54,599 nt of DNA. Source: Arcanobacterium sp. Lineage in GTDB: Bacteria > Actinomycetota > Actinomycetes > Actinomycetales > Actinomycetaceae. The notes below the pieces were generated by a model. It was not told where the DNA came from. It ran no database searches and worked only from the letters and a program-made list of their open reading frames with translations. Every line of letters begins with the position of its first letter. Within the stretch, counting starts at the first letter, position 1. Made by a program: the position numbers and the translations under genes. The stretch lies in NCBI GenBank assembly GCA_022768785.1, contig JALELI010000092.1:1-54599 (forward strand), written 5' to 3'. Below, in pieces: positions 34,515 to 44,876 of this stretch.

Positions 34515-37500
34515 TTCGCCATCTAGAGTTTTCTGGGATTGGCCCTTTCGGAGGCCAGCACTCAATCGATTTTGATGAACTCACTGCATCGGGAGTGTTT
34601 TTGATCGAAGGCCCCACAGGCACCGGGAAAAGCACGATCATTGATGCAATAGTGTTTGCACTCTACGGAGATGTGGCCGGCAGGGAGAGCACTGAAAAAC
34701 GCATGCGCTCTTCACACGCTAACCTCACAAGTGAATCCTGGGTAGATCTAGTGTTCACTGTGGCCAGCGGCAGCTATCGGGTGAAACGCTACCCCGCACA
34801 AGAACGCGCAAAAAAGCGCGGAACTGGCACGGTGGCACTGGCATCTTCCGCTAAATTGTGGAAACTTTCAGAGGCAGCAGTAGCTAGCCAAGAGTGGGAA
34901 TCTGGCGAACCCCTGGCGAGCCAGGCGCGCGAAACGAGCATCATCATTGCCGATCTCGTGGGTATTAGTAAAAACCAATTCGTACAAACGGTGGTGCTTC
35001 CGCAAGGACAGTTCGCCGATTTCTTACGCCTGAATTCCAAAGACCGCGCCGGATTACTAGAAAAGATCTTCCGCACCGGTGATATTCGCCGCTTCACTGA
35101 AGAGCTCCGCGCTCGCGCGGGGGCGGCTGATGCCCAGATCACCGCAGAGTTCACCAGCTATTCTTCAGCACTCGATGCCTGGCTGCTCAACTCTGGGATC
35201 TCGCAAGAGGTGCACGCCGCAGTGGAATCACTGCGCAATTCTCCCGCACTGCTAGCGATCCCCGAATCTGAACATAGTGATGCTGAGCTGCTAGAACTGC
35301 TCAACAGCACGGGGGCGGAGCTCACGGCTGCGGCAGCTGCCGCAGCCCACCACCTCGAGCTCTCTCAAGAGCGAGAAACTGCCGCACATACTGCACTGGC
35401 TGAGGGGAAAAACCACGCTGCTGCACTGTGCCGGCGCGAAGAATTGCTGGCTCAACTCGCCCAGCTGCGCGAACAAGCGCCAGATATGCAACGCACCGCC
35501 GCCGCGATTGCTGCCCATGAAGCAGCCCAGCTGCCACTCGTACGCTTCACCGATGCCCGCTCCGCTTTCAACGCTGCGCACACCGCCTGGGAAACTTTCT
35601 ACGATTCACGGGCTCACGCCGAGAAGCTTTTAGCGGAGCTGCCGCTAAAGCTCTCCACACTGCCAGTTTCTGAATCCCAGAGCCCCCACACTTCCATTGC
35701 CGCCTTGGCGTTTGATGACGCTCCAATCCGTGAGCTATTCTCCGCCGAAAGCTGCTCTATTGCAGGCCTTTTCTCCAGCGTCACCTCCTCTCCGGAAGCT
35801 GCTTGTACGCACACCATTACGGCAGCGCCAGAAGCTCCGCTCCCCACCGCTACGGCCACCACTACGGCCGCAGATACAGCAGCTCCACAGGCAGAATCAG
35901 CTGCGCCCGATTCTGCTTTCACAACAGCCATCACCGCTGCAACGGCCGGAGCTACACAGCTGAACACCGTACTCACTGCAGTGGGAGAGCAGCTCGGAGC
36001 GGCTCGCGAAGCTGCAGAAAGAGAAGCCCAAGCTCGCGATTTGCGCGCAACACTCACGCAGCAGGAACTCCAGCTCACTTCGATCGCTGAAGAGCTCACC
36101 ACTGTAGCTGCTGAGCAGCGCTCACTCCCAGAACAGCGCGAGCACTGTACATCGGCTTTAGAGTTGGCTCGCAGCGCTGCCCACAACCTCGAACAACTCA
36201 CCTACGAGCAAGAGCACATACGCGAGCAGCGCGAACTGCTCCACCAGTTCACCGCTGCTCGCGCTGCTCATGTGGCAGCTAAATCAGAGGCGCGCCATGC
36301 AATAGCTGCACACACACAAGAGAAATCCATATTCGATGAGCTCACAAACCGCTGGGTGGCATCAGTGGCCGCCAACCTCGCAGAGGATTTGCAAGCCGGA
36401 ACCCCTTGCCCAGTGTGCGGCTCTCGCGAACACCCACACATGGCCACCCCAACCAGCGATCACACCACTCGTGAACAGGTGGAAGTGGCCCGCGAATCAC
36501 TTTCTGCCGCAGCCACTGCCCTCACAGCTGCTAGTACTGCGCTCGCCGCTGCCGCCGCTCGTGAGCAAGAACTACACTCCCAGCTGGGAGACATCACTGA
36601 GCACTCACTCGCAGCAGCTACTGATTCCCTCACTGCCCGTATCGATGCAGCAAATGCTGCGCGTGGCGAAGCTGAAACCCTCACTTCCCAACTGGCTGCA
36701 TTAGAGCAGCACGCACAGCAGCTCACCCACCGTGAAGCAGAGCTGCGCGAGCAGCGGGCTCGCCTAGAATCCGATATCCACAGCACCCGAGAAACGCTCA
36801 CTGCCACAGAGGAAAAGCTCTCTGCAGCTCGCGGAGAATTTGAAAGCGTGCAGGAGCTCGTGGGTGCCTTGGAGCAGTTTCGTTCAGCTGTGCAGCAGCT
36901 ACGAGAGTATGCACAAGCCGTGGCAAACTCACTGAGCACAGCACAGCGCACACTCGATGAAGCTGCTAGTGCGCTCGCTGATTCCCCATTCCGCTCTTAT
37001 GCAGCTGCCCAGGCAGCACATCTCGATCCAGAGGCGCTCACTGCTGCTCGCACGCGCCTAGAGGCCCACCGCAGTGCTCTCAGCGGAGTGCAGGCTCAGC
37101 TCGCTGCTCCCGAAATAGCCCAGCTCACAAGCGATGAAAAACCAGATGTAGCAGCACTTGAAACAGCCTACGCCACCGCCCATACCGCCAGAGAAACAGC
37201 AGCACAGAGCGCTGCACGCGCAGAATTTGTGGCGGCAGATGCCAGCCGGCTGCTGGCACGGGTACGCGCTGCCAGCCAGAAATGGCACGCTGCTGCGCAA
37301 GCAGCAGGGCCAATCACTCACCTTGCCAACATTGCAACTGCCGGAAATGCCTCGCTCACCGGAATTCCGCTCAATATCTGGGTGCTTCTCAAGCGGTTCG
37401 ATGTGGTGGTGGAACGCGCCAACGAACACCTAGGGGAAATATCTCGAGGAAGATATGAGCTCAAGCGAGTGAACGAAAGTTCCGGAAACAAAAAAGCTGG

Positions 37501-37861
37501 TTTAGATCTGCACGTAATCGATCGGCAAGGCTCTGCGCTCGGAGATGAAGAGCGAGACACTTCCTCCCTCTCCGGGGGAGAAACGTTCTACACCTCGTTG
37601 GCGTTGGCGCTAGCCTTGGCCGAAGTTGTGCAAGAAGAGCAAGGCGGCGTTCGGATAGACACTCTGCTGATCGATGAAGGGTTCGGCACACTTTCAGACG
37701 ACGTGCGCGAAGCTGTGATGAACACCCTCACGTCACTCTCACGTAGCGGGCGAGTGGTGGGCATTGTTTCGCATGTTGCAGAACTCAAGCAGATGGTGCC
37801 CAATCGCATCACACTGCGCCGGCTCGCTGATGGCAGCTCCACGCTCAGTGTGGTGGCCTAA
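34508..37861 (+). CDS. sbcC: Exonuclease SbcC (Rad50-like ATPase)
   Basis: SMC-like partner of SbcD. It has a split ABC ATPase: Walker A GPTGTGKSTIIDA (about 35-47) with the Q-loop region, and at the C-terminus the signature SSLSGGETFYTSLALALA followed by Walker B LLIDEGFGTLSDD. Two long coiled-coil arms meet at the zinc hook CPVCGSREHP near residue 636. The 1117 residues are a normal total, but the first arm is interrupted at about 35680-35945 by a low-complexity Ala/Thr/Pro/Ser stretch (EAPLPTATATTTAADTAAP) that cannot form a heptad coil. Its stop codon is the first base triplet of a direct repeat series. Confidence 0.95.
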   Translation: MLIRHLEFSGIGPFGGQHSIDFDELTASGVFLIEGPTGTGKSTIIDAIVFALYGDVAGRESTEKRMRSSHANLTSESWVDLVFTVASGSYRVKRYPAQERAKKRGTGTVALASSAKLWKLSEAAVASQEWESGEPLASQARETSIIIADLVGISKNQFVQTVVLPQGQFADFLRLNSKDRAGLLEKIFRTGDIRRFTEELRARAGAADAQITAEFTSYSSALDAWLLNSGISQEVHAAVESLRNSPALLAIPESEHSDAELLELLNSTGAELTAAAAAAAHHLELSQERETAAHTALAEGKNHAAALCRREELLAQLAQLREQAPDMQRTAAAIAAHEAAQLPLVRFTDARSAFNAAHTAWETFYDSRAHAEKLLAELPLKLSTLPVSESQSPHTSIAALAFDDAPIRELFSAESCSIAGLFSSVTSSPEAACTHTITAAPEAPLPTATATTTAADTAAPQAESAAPDSAFTTAITAATAGATQLNTVLTAVGEQLGAAREAAEREAQARDLRATLTQQELQLTSIAEELTTVAAEQRSLPEQREHCTSALELARSAAHNLEQLTYEQEHIREQRELLHQFTAARAAHVAAKSEARHAIAAHTQEKSIFDELTNRWVASVAANLAEDLQAGTPCPVCGSREHPHMATPTSDHTTREQVEVARESLSAAATALTAASTALAAAAAREQELHSQLGDITEHSLAAATDSLTARIDAANAARGEAETLTSQLAALEQHAQQLTHREAELREQRARLESDIHSTRETLTATEEKLSAARGEFESVQELVGALEQFRSAVQQLREYAQAVANSLSTAQRTLDEAASALADSPFRSYAAAQAAHLDPEALTAARTRLEAHRSALSGVQAQLAAPEIAQLTSDEKPDVAALETAYATAHTARETAAQSAARAEFVAADASRLLARVRAASQKWHAAAQAAGPITHLANIATAGNASLTGIPLNIWVLLKRFDVVVERANEHLGEISRGRYELKRVNESSGNKKAGLDLHVIDRQGSALGDEERDTSSLSGGETFYTSLALALALAEVVQEEQGGVRIDTLLIDEGFGTLSDDVREAVMNTLTSLSRSGRVVGIVSHVAELKQMVPNRITLRRLADGSSTLSVVA

Positions 37862-38004
37862 CGCCAACAGGCACGAAGCGGATTCTGGGAGCGGTTCGAG
37901 CCCGCCGCGCTTGAATCACTAACGCCAACAGGCACAAAGCGGATTCATCATCAGTATGCTCATACCCGAAAGTTGTGGCCTAACGCCAACAGGCACAAAA
38001 GCAG
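37859..38004. repeat. Three direct repeats at exact 61-bp spacing (CRISPR-like)
   Basis: Copies begin at 37859, 37920 and 37981. Copies one and two share 26 of 27 bases (TAACGCCAACAGGCAC then [G/A]AAGCGGATTC); copy three matches for 19 bases and then diverges. The 34-base spacers between copies are unrelated to each other. The first copy begins with the sbcC stop codon. A 27+34 period fits a minimal CRISPR with a degenerate last repeat, but the repeat has only a three-base hairpin, no cas gene is near, and an eroded tandem duplication is equally possible. The 248-base region holds no gene. Confidence 0.6.
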
Positions 38005-38108
38005 CTGCTCTAGTGCCGCATCACTCAGCAGTGCCCGCACCGTTTCGGCATCACGCACTTATCGTCAGCACCGAGCATTACCCTTTCCGCGCCACATGCT
38101 CTGCAACT

Positions 38109-38603
38109 TCATGCGTGCCTGTTCTCTAGTTCGTGAATAAGCGCCACTCGTTCGCTCACGTCATACCACAGCAATTCGATGTCTCCCGTGGCTTCAAAAG
38201 CTGCACGATTCCCACGAATAGCCTGGAGCACAAGTTCTTCACTGCCAGCTTCATCAATATGAATCGATTCGATCTTGCTCCACGGCACCGTATGGTGCAG
38301 AGCTAATGCTGTAGGCACCTCCGAGGGCACCACTTCCACCCACGTATCCGGCACCTCACCCACAGCCACAATTCGGCGCAGCTGAGAAAAATCCGCGCGA
38401 TCCAGCGCAGCGTTTTGCTCTGCAGATACGCGCAGCATCAGGAGTGCCTCATCGGCGGCATAGAGAGTAGCCAACATTTCTAAGCCCTCTCGATCACTCT
38501 CTGGGAAAGCCTCCTGGGCTGCTGGAGTGACCCCATGCACGCGCCGAGCAGAGATATCAGTGGCCGTCATATCGGCTAGATTCACAGGAATATAAATACG
38601 CAC
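38109..38603 (-). CDS. DUF6912-like protein of unknown function
   Basis: A 164-residue soluble protein beginning VRIYIPVNLADM and containing RVHGVTPAAQEAFPESDREGLEMLATLYAADEALL. This pattern fits the small actinobacterial DUF6912 family, whose function is unknown. There is no signal peptide, membrane helix or recognisable catalytic motif; the C-terminal half is acidic with alternating strands and helices. I chose GTG at 38603 because TACACT stands six bases upstream and the family begins at this point; an in-frame start nine codons earlier lies across that promoter. It is transcribed away from Rv3235-secA. Confidence 0.65.
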   Translation of the reverse strand: MRIYIPVNLADMTATDISARRVHGVTPAAQEAFPESDREGLEMLATLYAADEALLMLRVSAEQNAALDRADFSQLRRIVAVGEVPDTWVEVVPSEVPTALALHHTVPWSKIESIHIDEAGSEELVLQAIRGNRAAFEATGDIELLWYDVSERVALIHELENRHA

Positions 38604-38609
38604 TATGCC

Positions 38610-38615
38610 AGTGTA
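38610..38615 (-). promoter_or_regulatory. -10 element TACACT of the DUF6912-like gene, leaderless
   Basis: On the minus strand TACACT, the six bases GGCATA and then GTG follow directly. There is no ribosome site. The same hexamer and spacing occur at 19243. Confidence 0.55.
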
Positions 38616-38829
38616 TGCGATGCCCTGCAAAGCAGGCCCGTGCGAACGCTCTTTTCCGCTCCTTATTGAAAGCTTTCTGCCGCGGCCAAAAATTCCGCTT
38701 ATGTGATTCTCCCATCGTGACTAGGAAGCTCAGCCAAGATCTGCCACAGCGGTGTATACCTCGTTGTTCCACCCACGGATCCGCACCAACACTGCACTAT
38801 GCACATCGCCTCTCTTCGAGGAGATCTCT

Positions 38830-39510
38830 ATGAGCACGCAACTAGCAGAACCACTCGTGCGCCACATCCCGCCGCGGAGAGCCACACTAGCCACGCTTGA
38901 ATCAGCAGCTGCCCACGCTCATAAATCCGCCCAGCATAGCGCCGTCACGCCAACTAGTGAGCCCTCCCGCTCTGGCCCACCAGCTCCCGCCATCTACACC
39001 GCTCGCACCACGGCACCCAACCGCCCCGTGCCGTCTCCACCCAGCCGAGACAATCCCTCCCTCCGGCCACTGCCCACGCTCACTTTTCGCAGTGCGAACA
39101 CCACGCAGCTCCCTGATGGAAAAGTGGTGCACGATGGAAACACCACGCTCGATTCACCGCTGCCCACCGGATTTCCCGCTCCAGATAATTTCGCCGCAGC
39201 TATTGCTCGCCAAGGGGTAGAAGCGCTGCTCGGGCTGCGCCCACCTCGGCATCTGCAGAGTTGGTTCACCACAACCCTCTATCACAACTTCACCCGCAGA
39301 GTTGCTCTCACCCATGACGCCGTGCGCGCCGGCCTTATATCTCCTCCCATCACGCCGGTGCAGATCGTGCGAATTCGCTGCACTCGCCCACGAATCCGAG
39401 TGGCTGAAGCTGCCGTAATTCTAAAAATTGGATCCACCGTTCGAGCCAGCGCACTTCGCCTTGAAGTGCGGCACGGCCGCTGGCAAGTATGCGCTTTTGA
39501 AGTGGCGTGA
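38830..39510 (+). CDS. Rv3235 family protein
   Basis: A 226-residue protein whose first 100 residues are disordered and rich in Pro, Ser and Thr. The C-terminal 100 (from about 120, IARQGVEALLGLRPPRHLQSW) form the conserved domain of the Rv3235 family; VQIVRIRCTRPRIRVAEAAVILKIG and RHGRWQVCAFEVA are recognisable. Rv3235-like genes regularly lie near secA in Actinobacteria, as here (149 bases away), but the function is unknown. GAGGAGA with a five-base spacer precedes the ATG. It is cytosolic by sequence. Confidence 0.78.
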   Translation: MSTQLAEPLVRHIPPRRATLATLESAAAHAHKSAQHSAVTPTSEPSRSGPPAPAIYTARTTAPNRPVPSPPSRDNPSLRPLPTLTFRSANTTQLPDGKVVHDGNTTLDSPLPTGFPAPDNFAAAIARQGVEALLGLRPPRHLQSWFTTTLYHNFTRRVALTHDAVRAGLISPPITPVQIVRIRCTRPRIRVAEAAVILKIGSTVRASALRLEVRHGRWQVCAFEVA

Positions 39511-39659
39511 AAGCCAAGCAAGAGCCCGCACAAAATCCCCAGCGAAATCCTAGAAGAAATCTCCTGTATCCATCGCTGCATGAATCCTAGTCGCACTAAT
39601 CCCGCGCCACAGGTACACTTGAACCCTGGAATATCGACAAATCAGCAAGGGTGGCTGCA

Positions 39660-42500
39660 GTGAAACTTCTCGACAAAATCTTGCGCGCTGGCGAAGGTAA
39701 AACGCTGAAAAAACTTCAGCGAATCACCACAGCGGTGAATGAGCTCGAACCCGCAATGCAAGAGCTCAGCGATTCCGAACTGCGCGATCTCACTGACGAA
39801 TTCCGCCAGCGCTACGCAGATGGCGAAACCCTCGACGATCTGCTTCCTGAAGCTTTTGCAGCAGTGCGTGAGGCTTCGAAGCGTACTCTTGGCCAACGCC
39901 ACTTCGATGTGCAAATTATGGGTGGAGCAGCCCTACATATGGGCAACATCGCTGAGATGAAAACTGGTGAGGGCAAAACGCTGGTGGCCACCCTCGCCGC
40001 CTACCTCAATGCAATCCCTGGAAAGGGTGTGCACGTAGTCACCGTGAACGATTATCTCGCTTCCTACCAGAGTGAACTAATGGGGCGCGTGTATCGTTTC
40101 CTGGGAATGAGCACCGGCTGTATCGTCACCACGCTCACTCCTGAGCAGCGCCGGCATGAATACGCTGCGGATATCACATACGGCACAAACAACGAGTTCG
40201 GCTTCGATTATCTGCGCGACAACATGGCAAGCGATGTGAGTCAGCTCGTGCAGCGGGAGCACTTCTACGCCATCGTTGATGAGGTGGATTCCATTCTTAT
40301 CGACGAAGCACGCACCCCCCTTATCATCTCTGGCCCAGCTGAGGGAGATGCAAACAAGTGGTACACCCTCTTCGCTGATGCCGTACTCTCGATGCACCCC
40401 GACATCGATTATGAAGTAGATGAAAAGAAACGCACGGTGGGAATCTTAGAACCCGGCATTGATAAAGTAGAGGATCTGCTGGGTATCGACAACCTCTACG
40501 AATCGGTGAACACTCCACTCATCGGCTACCTCAACAACGCCATTAAAGCTAAAGAGCTCTTCACTCGCGACAAAGATTATATCGTCACAGACGGCGAAGT
40601 GCTGATCGTTGATGAGCACACTGGCCGTGTACTCCCTGGCCGGCGTTTCAACGAGGGGCTGCACCAGGCTCTTGAGGCTAAAGAGCGCGTGGAAATCCAG
40701 GCCGAGAACCAAACGCTCGCCACGATCACGCTGCAAAATTATTTCCGGCTTTACGACAAACTCTCCGGCATGACGGGCACTGCTGAGACTGAAGCAGAAG
40801 AGTTTGCCAGCACGTACAACATCGGCGTGGTGCCAATTCCCACGAATAAGCCAATGATCCGCAAAGATCAAACGGATCTCATCTTCCCCACCACTAATGG
40901 CAAGCTCAGAGCTATCGTGGCCGATATCAAAGAGCGCTTTGAAAAGGGGCAACCTGTGCTAGTGGGTTCAGCGAGTGTGGAGCACTCTGAGGTGCTCTCC
41001 GCACTGTTGAAGAAAGCGCGTATCCCCCACAACGTGCTCAACGCCAAGCAGCATGAACGCGAAGCAGCTGTGGTGGCGATGGCTGGCCGCAAGCACGCCG
41101 TCACTGTGGCCACCAATATGGCCGGCCGCGGCACTGATATTATGCTCGGCGGCAACGCCGAATTTATCGCTGTAGAAAACATGGAAAAACTCGGCTTGGA
41201 TCCTGAAGAAAACGCCGAGGCTTATGAATCCAAGTGGCCCGAAGTGCTGGCGCAAGCCAAGGCACAGGTGGCTGCGGAGCACGATGAAGTGGTGGCGCTC
41301 GGAGGCCTTTACGTGCTGGGCTCTGAGCGCCACGAATCGCGGCGTATCGATAACCAGCTCCGCGGGCGCTCCGGCCGCCAGGGCGATCCTGGCGAATCAC
41401 GCTTCTATCTCTCTCTCGATGATGATCTGATGCGGCTCTTTGCTAATAACCGCATGATTGACCCATTCCGCAATGGCCCCGAAGATGAGCCGCTAGAATT
41501 CAAATTGCTCGCTAAAACGATCAGGCACGCCCAAGGAGCCATCGAATCTCGAAACGCTGAGATGCGAAAGAACGTGCTGAAGTATGACGATGTGATGAGC
41601 GAACAGCGCAACACAGTGTATTCCGAGCGCCGGCGGATCCTGCATGGCGAAGATCTGGAAGAGCAAATCGTGAATTTCCGCACCTTTGTGGTGGATGATG
41701 TGGTGACGGCGGATACCGCGGGCAACGCCGAGGATTGGGATCTCGATACGCTGTGGAAAGATATGCACAGCTATTACACTCCCTCTTTCACCGCTCAAGA
41801 AGTGGAAGCAGCACACGGAGGACTACGCCAGCTCACACGAGAAGATCTGATTAGCGAATTTAACGACGACATGACGGCGATCTATGAGGAACGCGAAGAA
41901 GAGCTGGGCGATGAAACAATGCGCCAAGTGGAACGCCAAGTGCTGTTGAATGTGCTCGACCGCAAGTGGCGTGAGCACCTCTATGAAATGGATTACCTCA
42001 AAGAGGGTATTGGGCTGCGCTCTATGGCAAACCGCGATCCATTGGTGGAATATAAGCAAGAAGGCTTCCAGATGTTCCACACCATGGAAGATGCAATCCG
42101 CTCTGAAACGGTGCAATTCCTCTATCACTTTGAATTGCCGAGTGAGCGCGAAGCCCGCCTCGCTGCTGAAGCTGCACAGAATAGCGCACGCCCCGCAGGC
42201 TCTGGGCCGATGCTCACCACGGGCCAATCACTCGTGGGAGCTGGAATCCAGGCTGCGCGAGTGCCAGTGAAATCTCAGACGGCGCAGGCCGTGGCCAAGA
42301 GCGTGCTTGGAGTGAGAGAAAACAACGACGAGCAAAAAATGGTATTTTCTTCCGCAGCCAAAGATGGCTCTGGTGCCGTGCAGGCTCGCGGAGCTAGAGC
42401 GCAGCGTGCGCGCAACGCCCGCACTAACAGCCAGTCTGCGGAACCCGGCATGAATCGGGCCCAACGCCGTGCAGCGGCTAAAAAGCATAAGCGGCACTGA
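39660..42500 (+). CDS. secA: Preprotein translocase ATPase subunit SecA
   Basis: SecA drives secretory proteins through SecYEG. Motifs: [20 protein letters not shown] (Walker A), [19 protein letters not shown] (Walker B), the preprotein-binding and helical scaffold regions, and [17 protein letters not shown] with [13 protein letters not shown] in the second motor domain. The C-terminus is basic ([13 protein letters not shown]) and lacks the Cys-rich zinc finger, as in most actinobacterial SecA1. AAGGG lies nine bases before GTG at 39660, giving a usual N-terminus ([13 protein letters not shown]). A GTG three codons earlier at 39651 is also possible. A long perfect hairpin follows at 42608. 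Confidence 0.97.
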   Translation: MKLLDKILRAGEGKTLKKLQRITTAVNELEPAMQELSDSELRDLTDEFRQRYADGETLDDLLPEAFAAVREASKRTLGQRHFDVQIMGGAALHMGNIAEMKTGEGKTLVATLAAYLNAIPGKGVHVVTVNDYLASYQSELMGRVYRFLGMSTGCIVTTLTPEQRRHEYAADITYGTNNEFGFDYLRDNMASDVSQLVQREHFYAIVDEVDSILIDEARTPLIISGPAEGDANKWYTLFADAVLSMHPDIDYEVDEKKRTVGILEPGIDKVEDLLGIDNLYESVNTPLIGYLNNAIKAKELFTRDKDYIVTDGEVLIVDEHTGRVLPGRRFNEGLHQALEAKERVEIQAENQTLATITLQNYFRLYDKLSGMTGTAETEAEEFASTYNIGVVPIPTNKPMIRKDQTDLIFPTTNGKLRAIVADIKERFEKGQPVLVGSASVEHSEVLSALLKKARIPHNVLNAKQHEREAAVVAMAGRKHAVTVATNMAGRGTDIMLGGNAEFIAVENMEKLGLDPEENAEAYESKWPEVLAQAKAQVAAEHDEVVALGGLYVLGSERHESRRIDNQLRGRSGRQGDPGESRFYLSLDDDLMRLFANNRMIDPFRNGPEDEPLEFKLLAKTIRHAQGAIESRNAEMRKNVLKYDDVMSEQRNTVYSERRRILHGEDLEEQIVNFRTFVVDDVVTADTAGNAEDWDLDTLWKDMHSYYTPSFTAQEVEAAHGGLRQLTREDLISEFNDDMTAIYEEREEELGDETMRQVERQVLLNVLDRKWREHLYEMDYLKEGIGLRSMANRDPLVEYKQEGFQMFHTMEDAIRSETVQFLYHFELPSEREARLAAEAAQNSARPAGSGPMLTTGQSLVGAGIQAARVPVKSQTAQAVAKSVLGVRENNDEQKMVFSSAAKDGSGAVQARGARAQRARNARTNSQSAEPGMNRAQRRAAAKKHKRH

Positions 42501-42607
42501 GAGGCTTTCCCTCCTAAAAGCTGCGCTGAGCAGTTCTAAGAGATTTCGCCATGTATGAGCCCATTTAGCAGAATCGCCGAATATGAGCACATCACGGAAA
42601 TAACCTC

Positions 42608-42661
42608 CGTATGCGGCTCTCGGAAACGGCTCGGTGCCGGTGTTTCCGAGAGCCGCATACG
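42608..42661. other. Perfect 20-bp inverted repeat after secA
   Basis: The arms 42608-42627 and 42642-42661 are exact reverse complements; the 14-base loop contains a further CGG/CCG pair. It lies 108 bases after secA and 85 before the acyltransferase gene. Neither side has a U tract, so it is not a classic terminator. The rest of the gap (42501-42746) shows no gene. Confidence 0.95.
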
Positions 42662-42734
42662 CTACACTGCTGTGCACTCCGCCATATCGCGCGATGAATG
42701 CCCGTGCTTCCCCCTATGCGTGATACCTGCCTAT

Positions 42735-42740
42735 TAAGCT
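42735..42740 (+). promoter_or_regulatory. -10 element TAAGCT of the acyltransferase gene, leaderless
   Basis: TAAGCT is followed by TCAACT and then the ATG at 42747. The same hexamer and spacing precede sbcD. No Shine-Dalgarno is present. Confidence 0.5.
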
Positions 42741-42746
42741 TCAACT

Positions 42747-44876
42747 ATGATTTCTGCAGTTGGAACGCGCCGCTCTGATCGCTACCTACCATCTCAGGGG
42801 CTACCGCCTCAGGGGGTGCCTGATGGGCGCTCGAATTTTCCAGCTACTGTTCGCCTGAGCAACGGCTCTTCTGCGCCTGCCATTGAGGTAAAACCTACGC
42901 GTTCCCACGGGTATATCGGCGGCCTCGACGGTCTGCGAGCGCTCGCATGCATGGCGGTGCTGCTCTACCACACGTGGCCCGCTATCATGCCCGGCGGTTT
43001 CCTAGGAGTAGACGTATTTTTCGTGCTCTCGGGATTTCTCATCACAGCGTTGCTCATTCGGGAGATTTACAATCCTCAAGGGCAACATCGAATTAATTTC
43101 GTGCAGTTTTGGCTCCGCCGCTGGCGGCGCCTTTTCCCAGCAGTATTCACGGTCTGTGTGGTATCTATTCCACTTGCGTGGGCAGCAGATCCGAATTTGC
43201 TAGCGCGCATTAAATCCCAGCTGCTGGGCACGCTCACGTTTTCTTACAACTGGGTGGCGCTAGGCACATCGAGTTCTTATTTCGACCACGGCAACCCAAG
43301 GCTGCTCACTAATATGTGGACACTCTCTGTGGAGCAGCAATTCTATCTCGTGTGGCCGCTCGCTTTGATCTGTATTTTTTTGCTTCCACGCCGCTGGCGC
43401 CCAGCCGTTCCAATTGCTGTGGCGGGAATTTCTGTGGCACTCATGGCGTGGTTTGCTGCGAGCTCACCCGATCCCAGCCGTGCCTATATGGGCACTGATT
43501 CTCACTCTTTTGGGCTGATGCTCGGCGCCGCGCTCGCTTTCCTCTCTCCGCAGCCATTCGACACTAGCCAACACCGTGCTCATCGCGGATTTGCCGCCCT
43601 CTGGGGGAGCATCGGCATTCTGGGCCTAGCTGGAATCATCACAGCATTTATCTTGCTTTCGGATTCTGCCCCCGGCATTTACCCGTGGTGGACACTTCTC
43701 ACAGTGATCGCCAGCGCTTGCACAATTCACGCCATGACGGCGCGCGTGCAAGCTGGCGGCGGAATTGCTGCACTGCTGCGTATTATTCTCGATCTGAAGC
43801 CGCTGCAGTGGATTGGGGTGCGTTCGTACGGCATCTATTTGTGGCACTGGCCGCTGCTGCTTATTTGGCAGCGGAGCGCCCCCCATTCGCCGAACTGGCT
43901 CAGCACTCTCGTGGTGGCCACAGTGGCTACGGTGTGCGCGGCACTGAGCTTTTCACTCGTAGAAAATCCAATGCGCCGAGCTGGGATTATCCGCACTGTG
44001 CGCACCTGGATAACCCCGGCTCCCGGTTCCAAAACTTCAGGTTTCAAAACTTCATCACGGCGGAGCATTCCTTGGCGCGTTATCGCATACGTGGCCACTG
44101 CTATCTGGATCGGGCTCTTTTCTATTGCGGTGATTCAGGCTCCGGCACAGTCAGACGTAGAAAGAGCACTAGCAGATCCAGCTCCTACGCCCCCAGCCAC
44201 TCAGCCACAGCCAGCTCCGAAAGCGAATCGCTCCCCTGCTCCAGGCACTCCAGAGGCACAGCACAAAGCACCTAAAAGCGCAGCCAACTCTCCTGCTATC
44301 CAACAGCAACCCACCCCTGCGTTACCCGCAGCGCCACAAGCCCCAACTCAGCCACAACCCGCTCCAAACGCTGTGCCGATCACCGGGAAAAATATCACGA
44401 TTATTGGCGATTCAGTGGTGCGAGCTGCCATGTATGCGCTGGCAGATCGCTGGCCAGGAATCACAATCGATTCCGGGGTGAGCCGCCAAGGGGAAGCCAT
44501 CGCGGGCTTAATCTCAGCACATGCACAAGATGGAACGCTTGGGCACTATGTGGTGGTGAGCAATGCCACCAATGGCAAACTCCCGGATTCCATGCTGCGC
44601 AATTGGCTGGAGCTCATCGGAAAATCTCGAGTGCTTGTGCTCGTCACTGGGCATGGGCCGGCAAATGACTCGTGGATTGCCGCTTCCAATGAGGCCATCA
44701 CTCGCGTAGCCCGCCAGAATCCACAACGAGTGGTGATGGCCGACTGGAATCGGGCAGCTGAAGCACACCCAGAGTTGCTCTATTCTGACGGCGTACACCC
44801 CAAGCGGCCGGAAGGAGCTCGATATTACTGCGATATGCTGGCACACGCGCTAAGCAGGGCACAGCAGCTCCGCTAG
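42747..44876 (+). CDS. Acyltransferase 3 / SGNH hydrolase (OatA-like)
   Basis: A 709-residue membrane protein. After a polar N-terminus come about ten or eleven helices of the acyltransferase-3 domain (from GYIGGLDGLRALACMAVLLYH, about 52-72, with the catalytic-site histidine) through about 460. A Pro/Ala/Gln-rich extracellular linker (about 475-545) leads to an SGNH esterase domain: GDSVVRA (block I), TGHGPAND, and SDGVHPKRPEGARYY with the Asp-x-x-His pair. This is the layout of OatA, which O-acetylates peptidoglycan muramic acid and gives lysozyme resistance. Acceptor identity (peptidoglycan or another wall glycan) is inferred. Confidence 0.88.
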   Translation: MISAVGTRRSDRYLPSQGLPPQGVPDGRSNFPATVRLSNGSSAPAIEVKPTRSHGYIGGLDGLRALACMAVLLYHTWPAIMPGGFLGVDVFFVLSGFLITALLIREIYNPQGQHRINFVQFWLRRWRRLFPAVFTVCVVSIPLAWAADPNLLARIKSQLLGTLTFSYNWVALGTSSSYFDHGNPRLLTNMWTLSVEQQFYLVWPLALICIFLLPRRWRPAVPIAVAGISVALMAWFAASSPDPSRAYMGTDSHSFGLMLGAALAFLSPQPFDTSQHRAHRGFAALWGSIGILGLAGIITAFILLSDSAPGIYPWWTLLTVIASACTIHAMTARVQAGGGIAALLRIILDLKPLQWIGVRSYGIYLWHWPLLLIWQRSAPHSPNWLSTLVVATVATVCAALSFSLVENPMRRAGIIRTVRTWITPAPGSKTSGFKTSSRRSIPWRVIAYVATAIWIGLFSIAVIQAPAQSDVERALADPAPTPPATQPQPAPKANRSPAPGTPEAQHKAPKSAANSPAIQQQPTPALPAAPQAPTQPQPAPNAVPITGKNITIIGDSVVRAAMYALADRWPGITIDSGVSRQGEAIAGLISAHAQDGTLGHYVVVSNATNGKLPDSMLRNWLELIGKSRVLVLVTGHGPANDSWIAASNEAITRVARQNPQRVVMADWNRAAEAHPELLYSDGVHPKRPEGARYYCDMLAHALSRAQQLR

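Noticed and set aside
37886-37919. GCGGTTCGAGCCCGC in the first spacer after sbcC looks like a tRNA T-arm
   Set aside because: The stem is only four pairs, no matching acceptor, D or anticodon arms are found upstream, and no CCA end is seen. A chance resemblance or tiny tRNA fragment is possible but unsupported.
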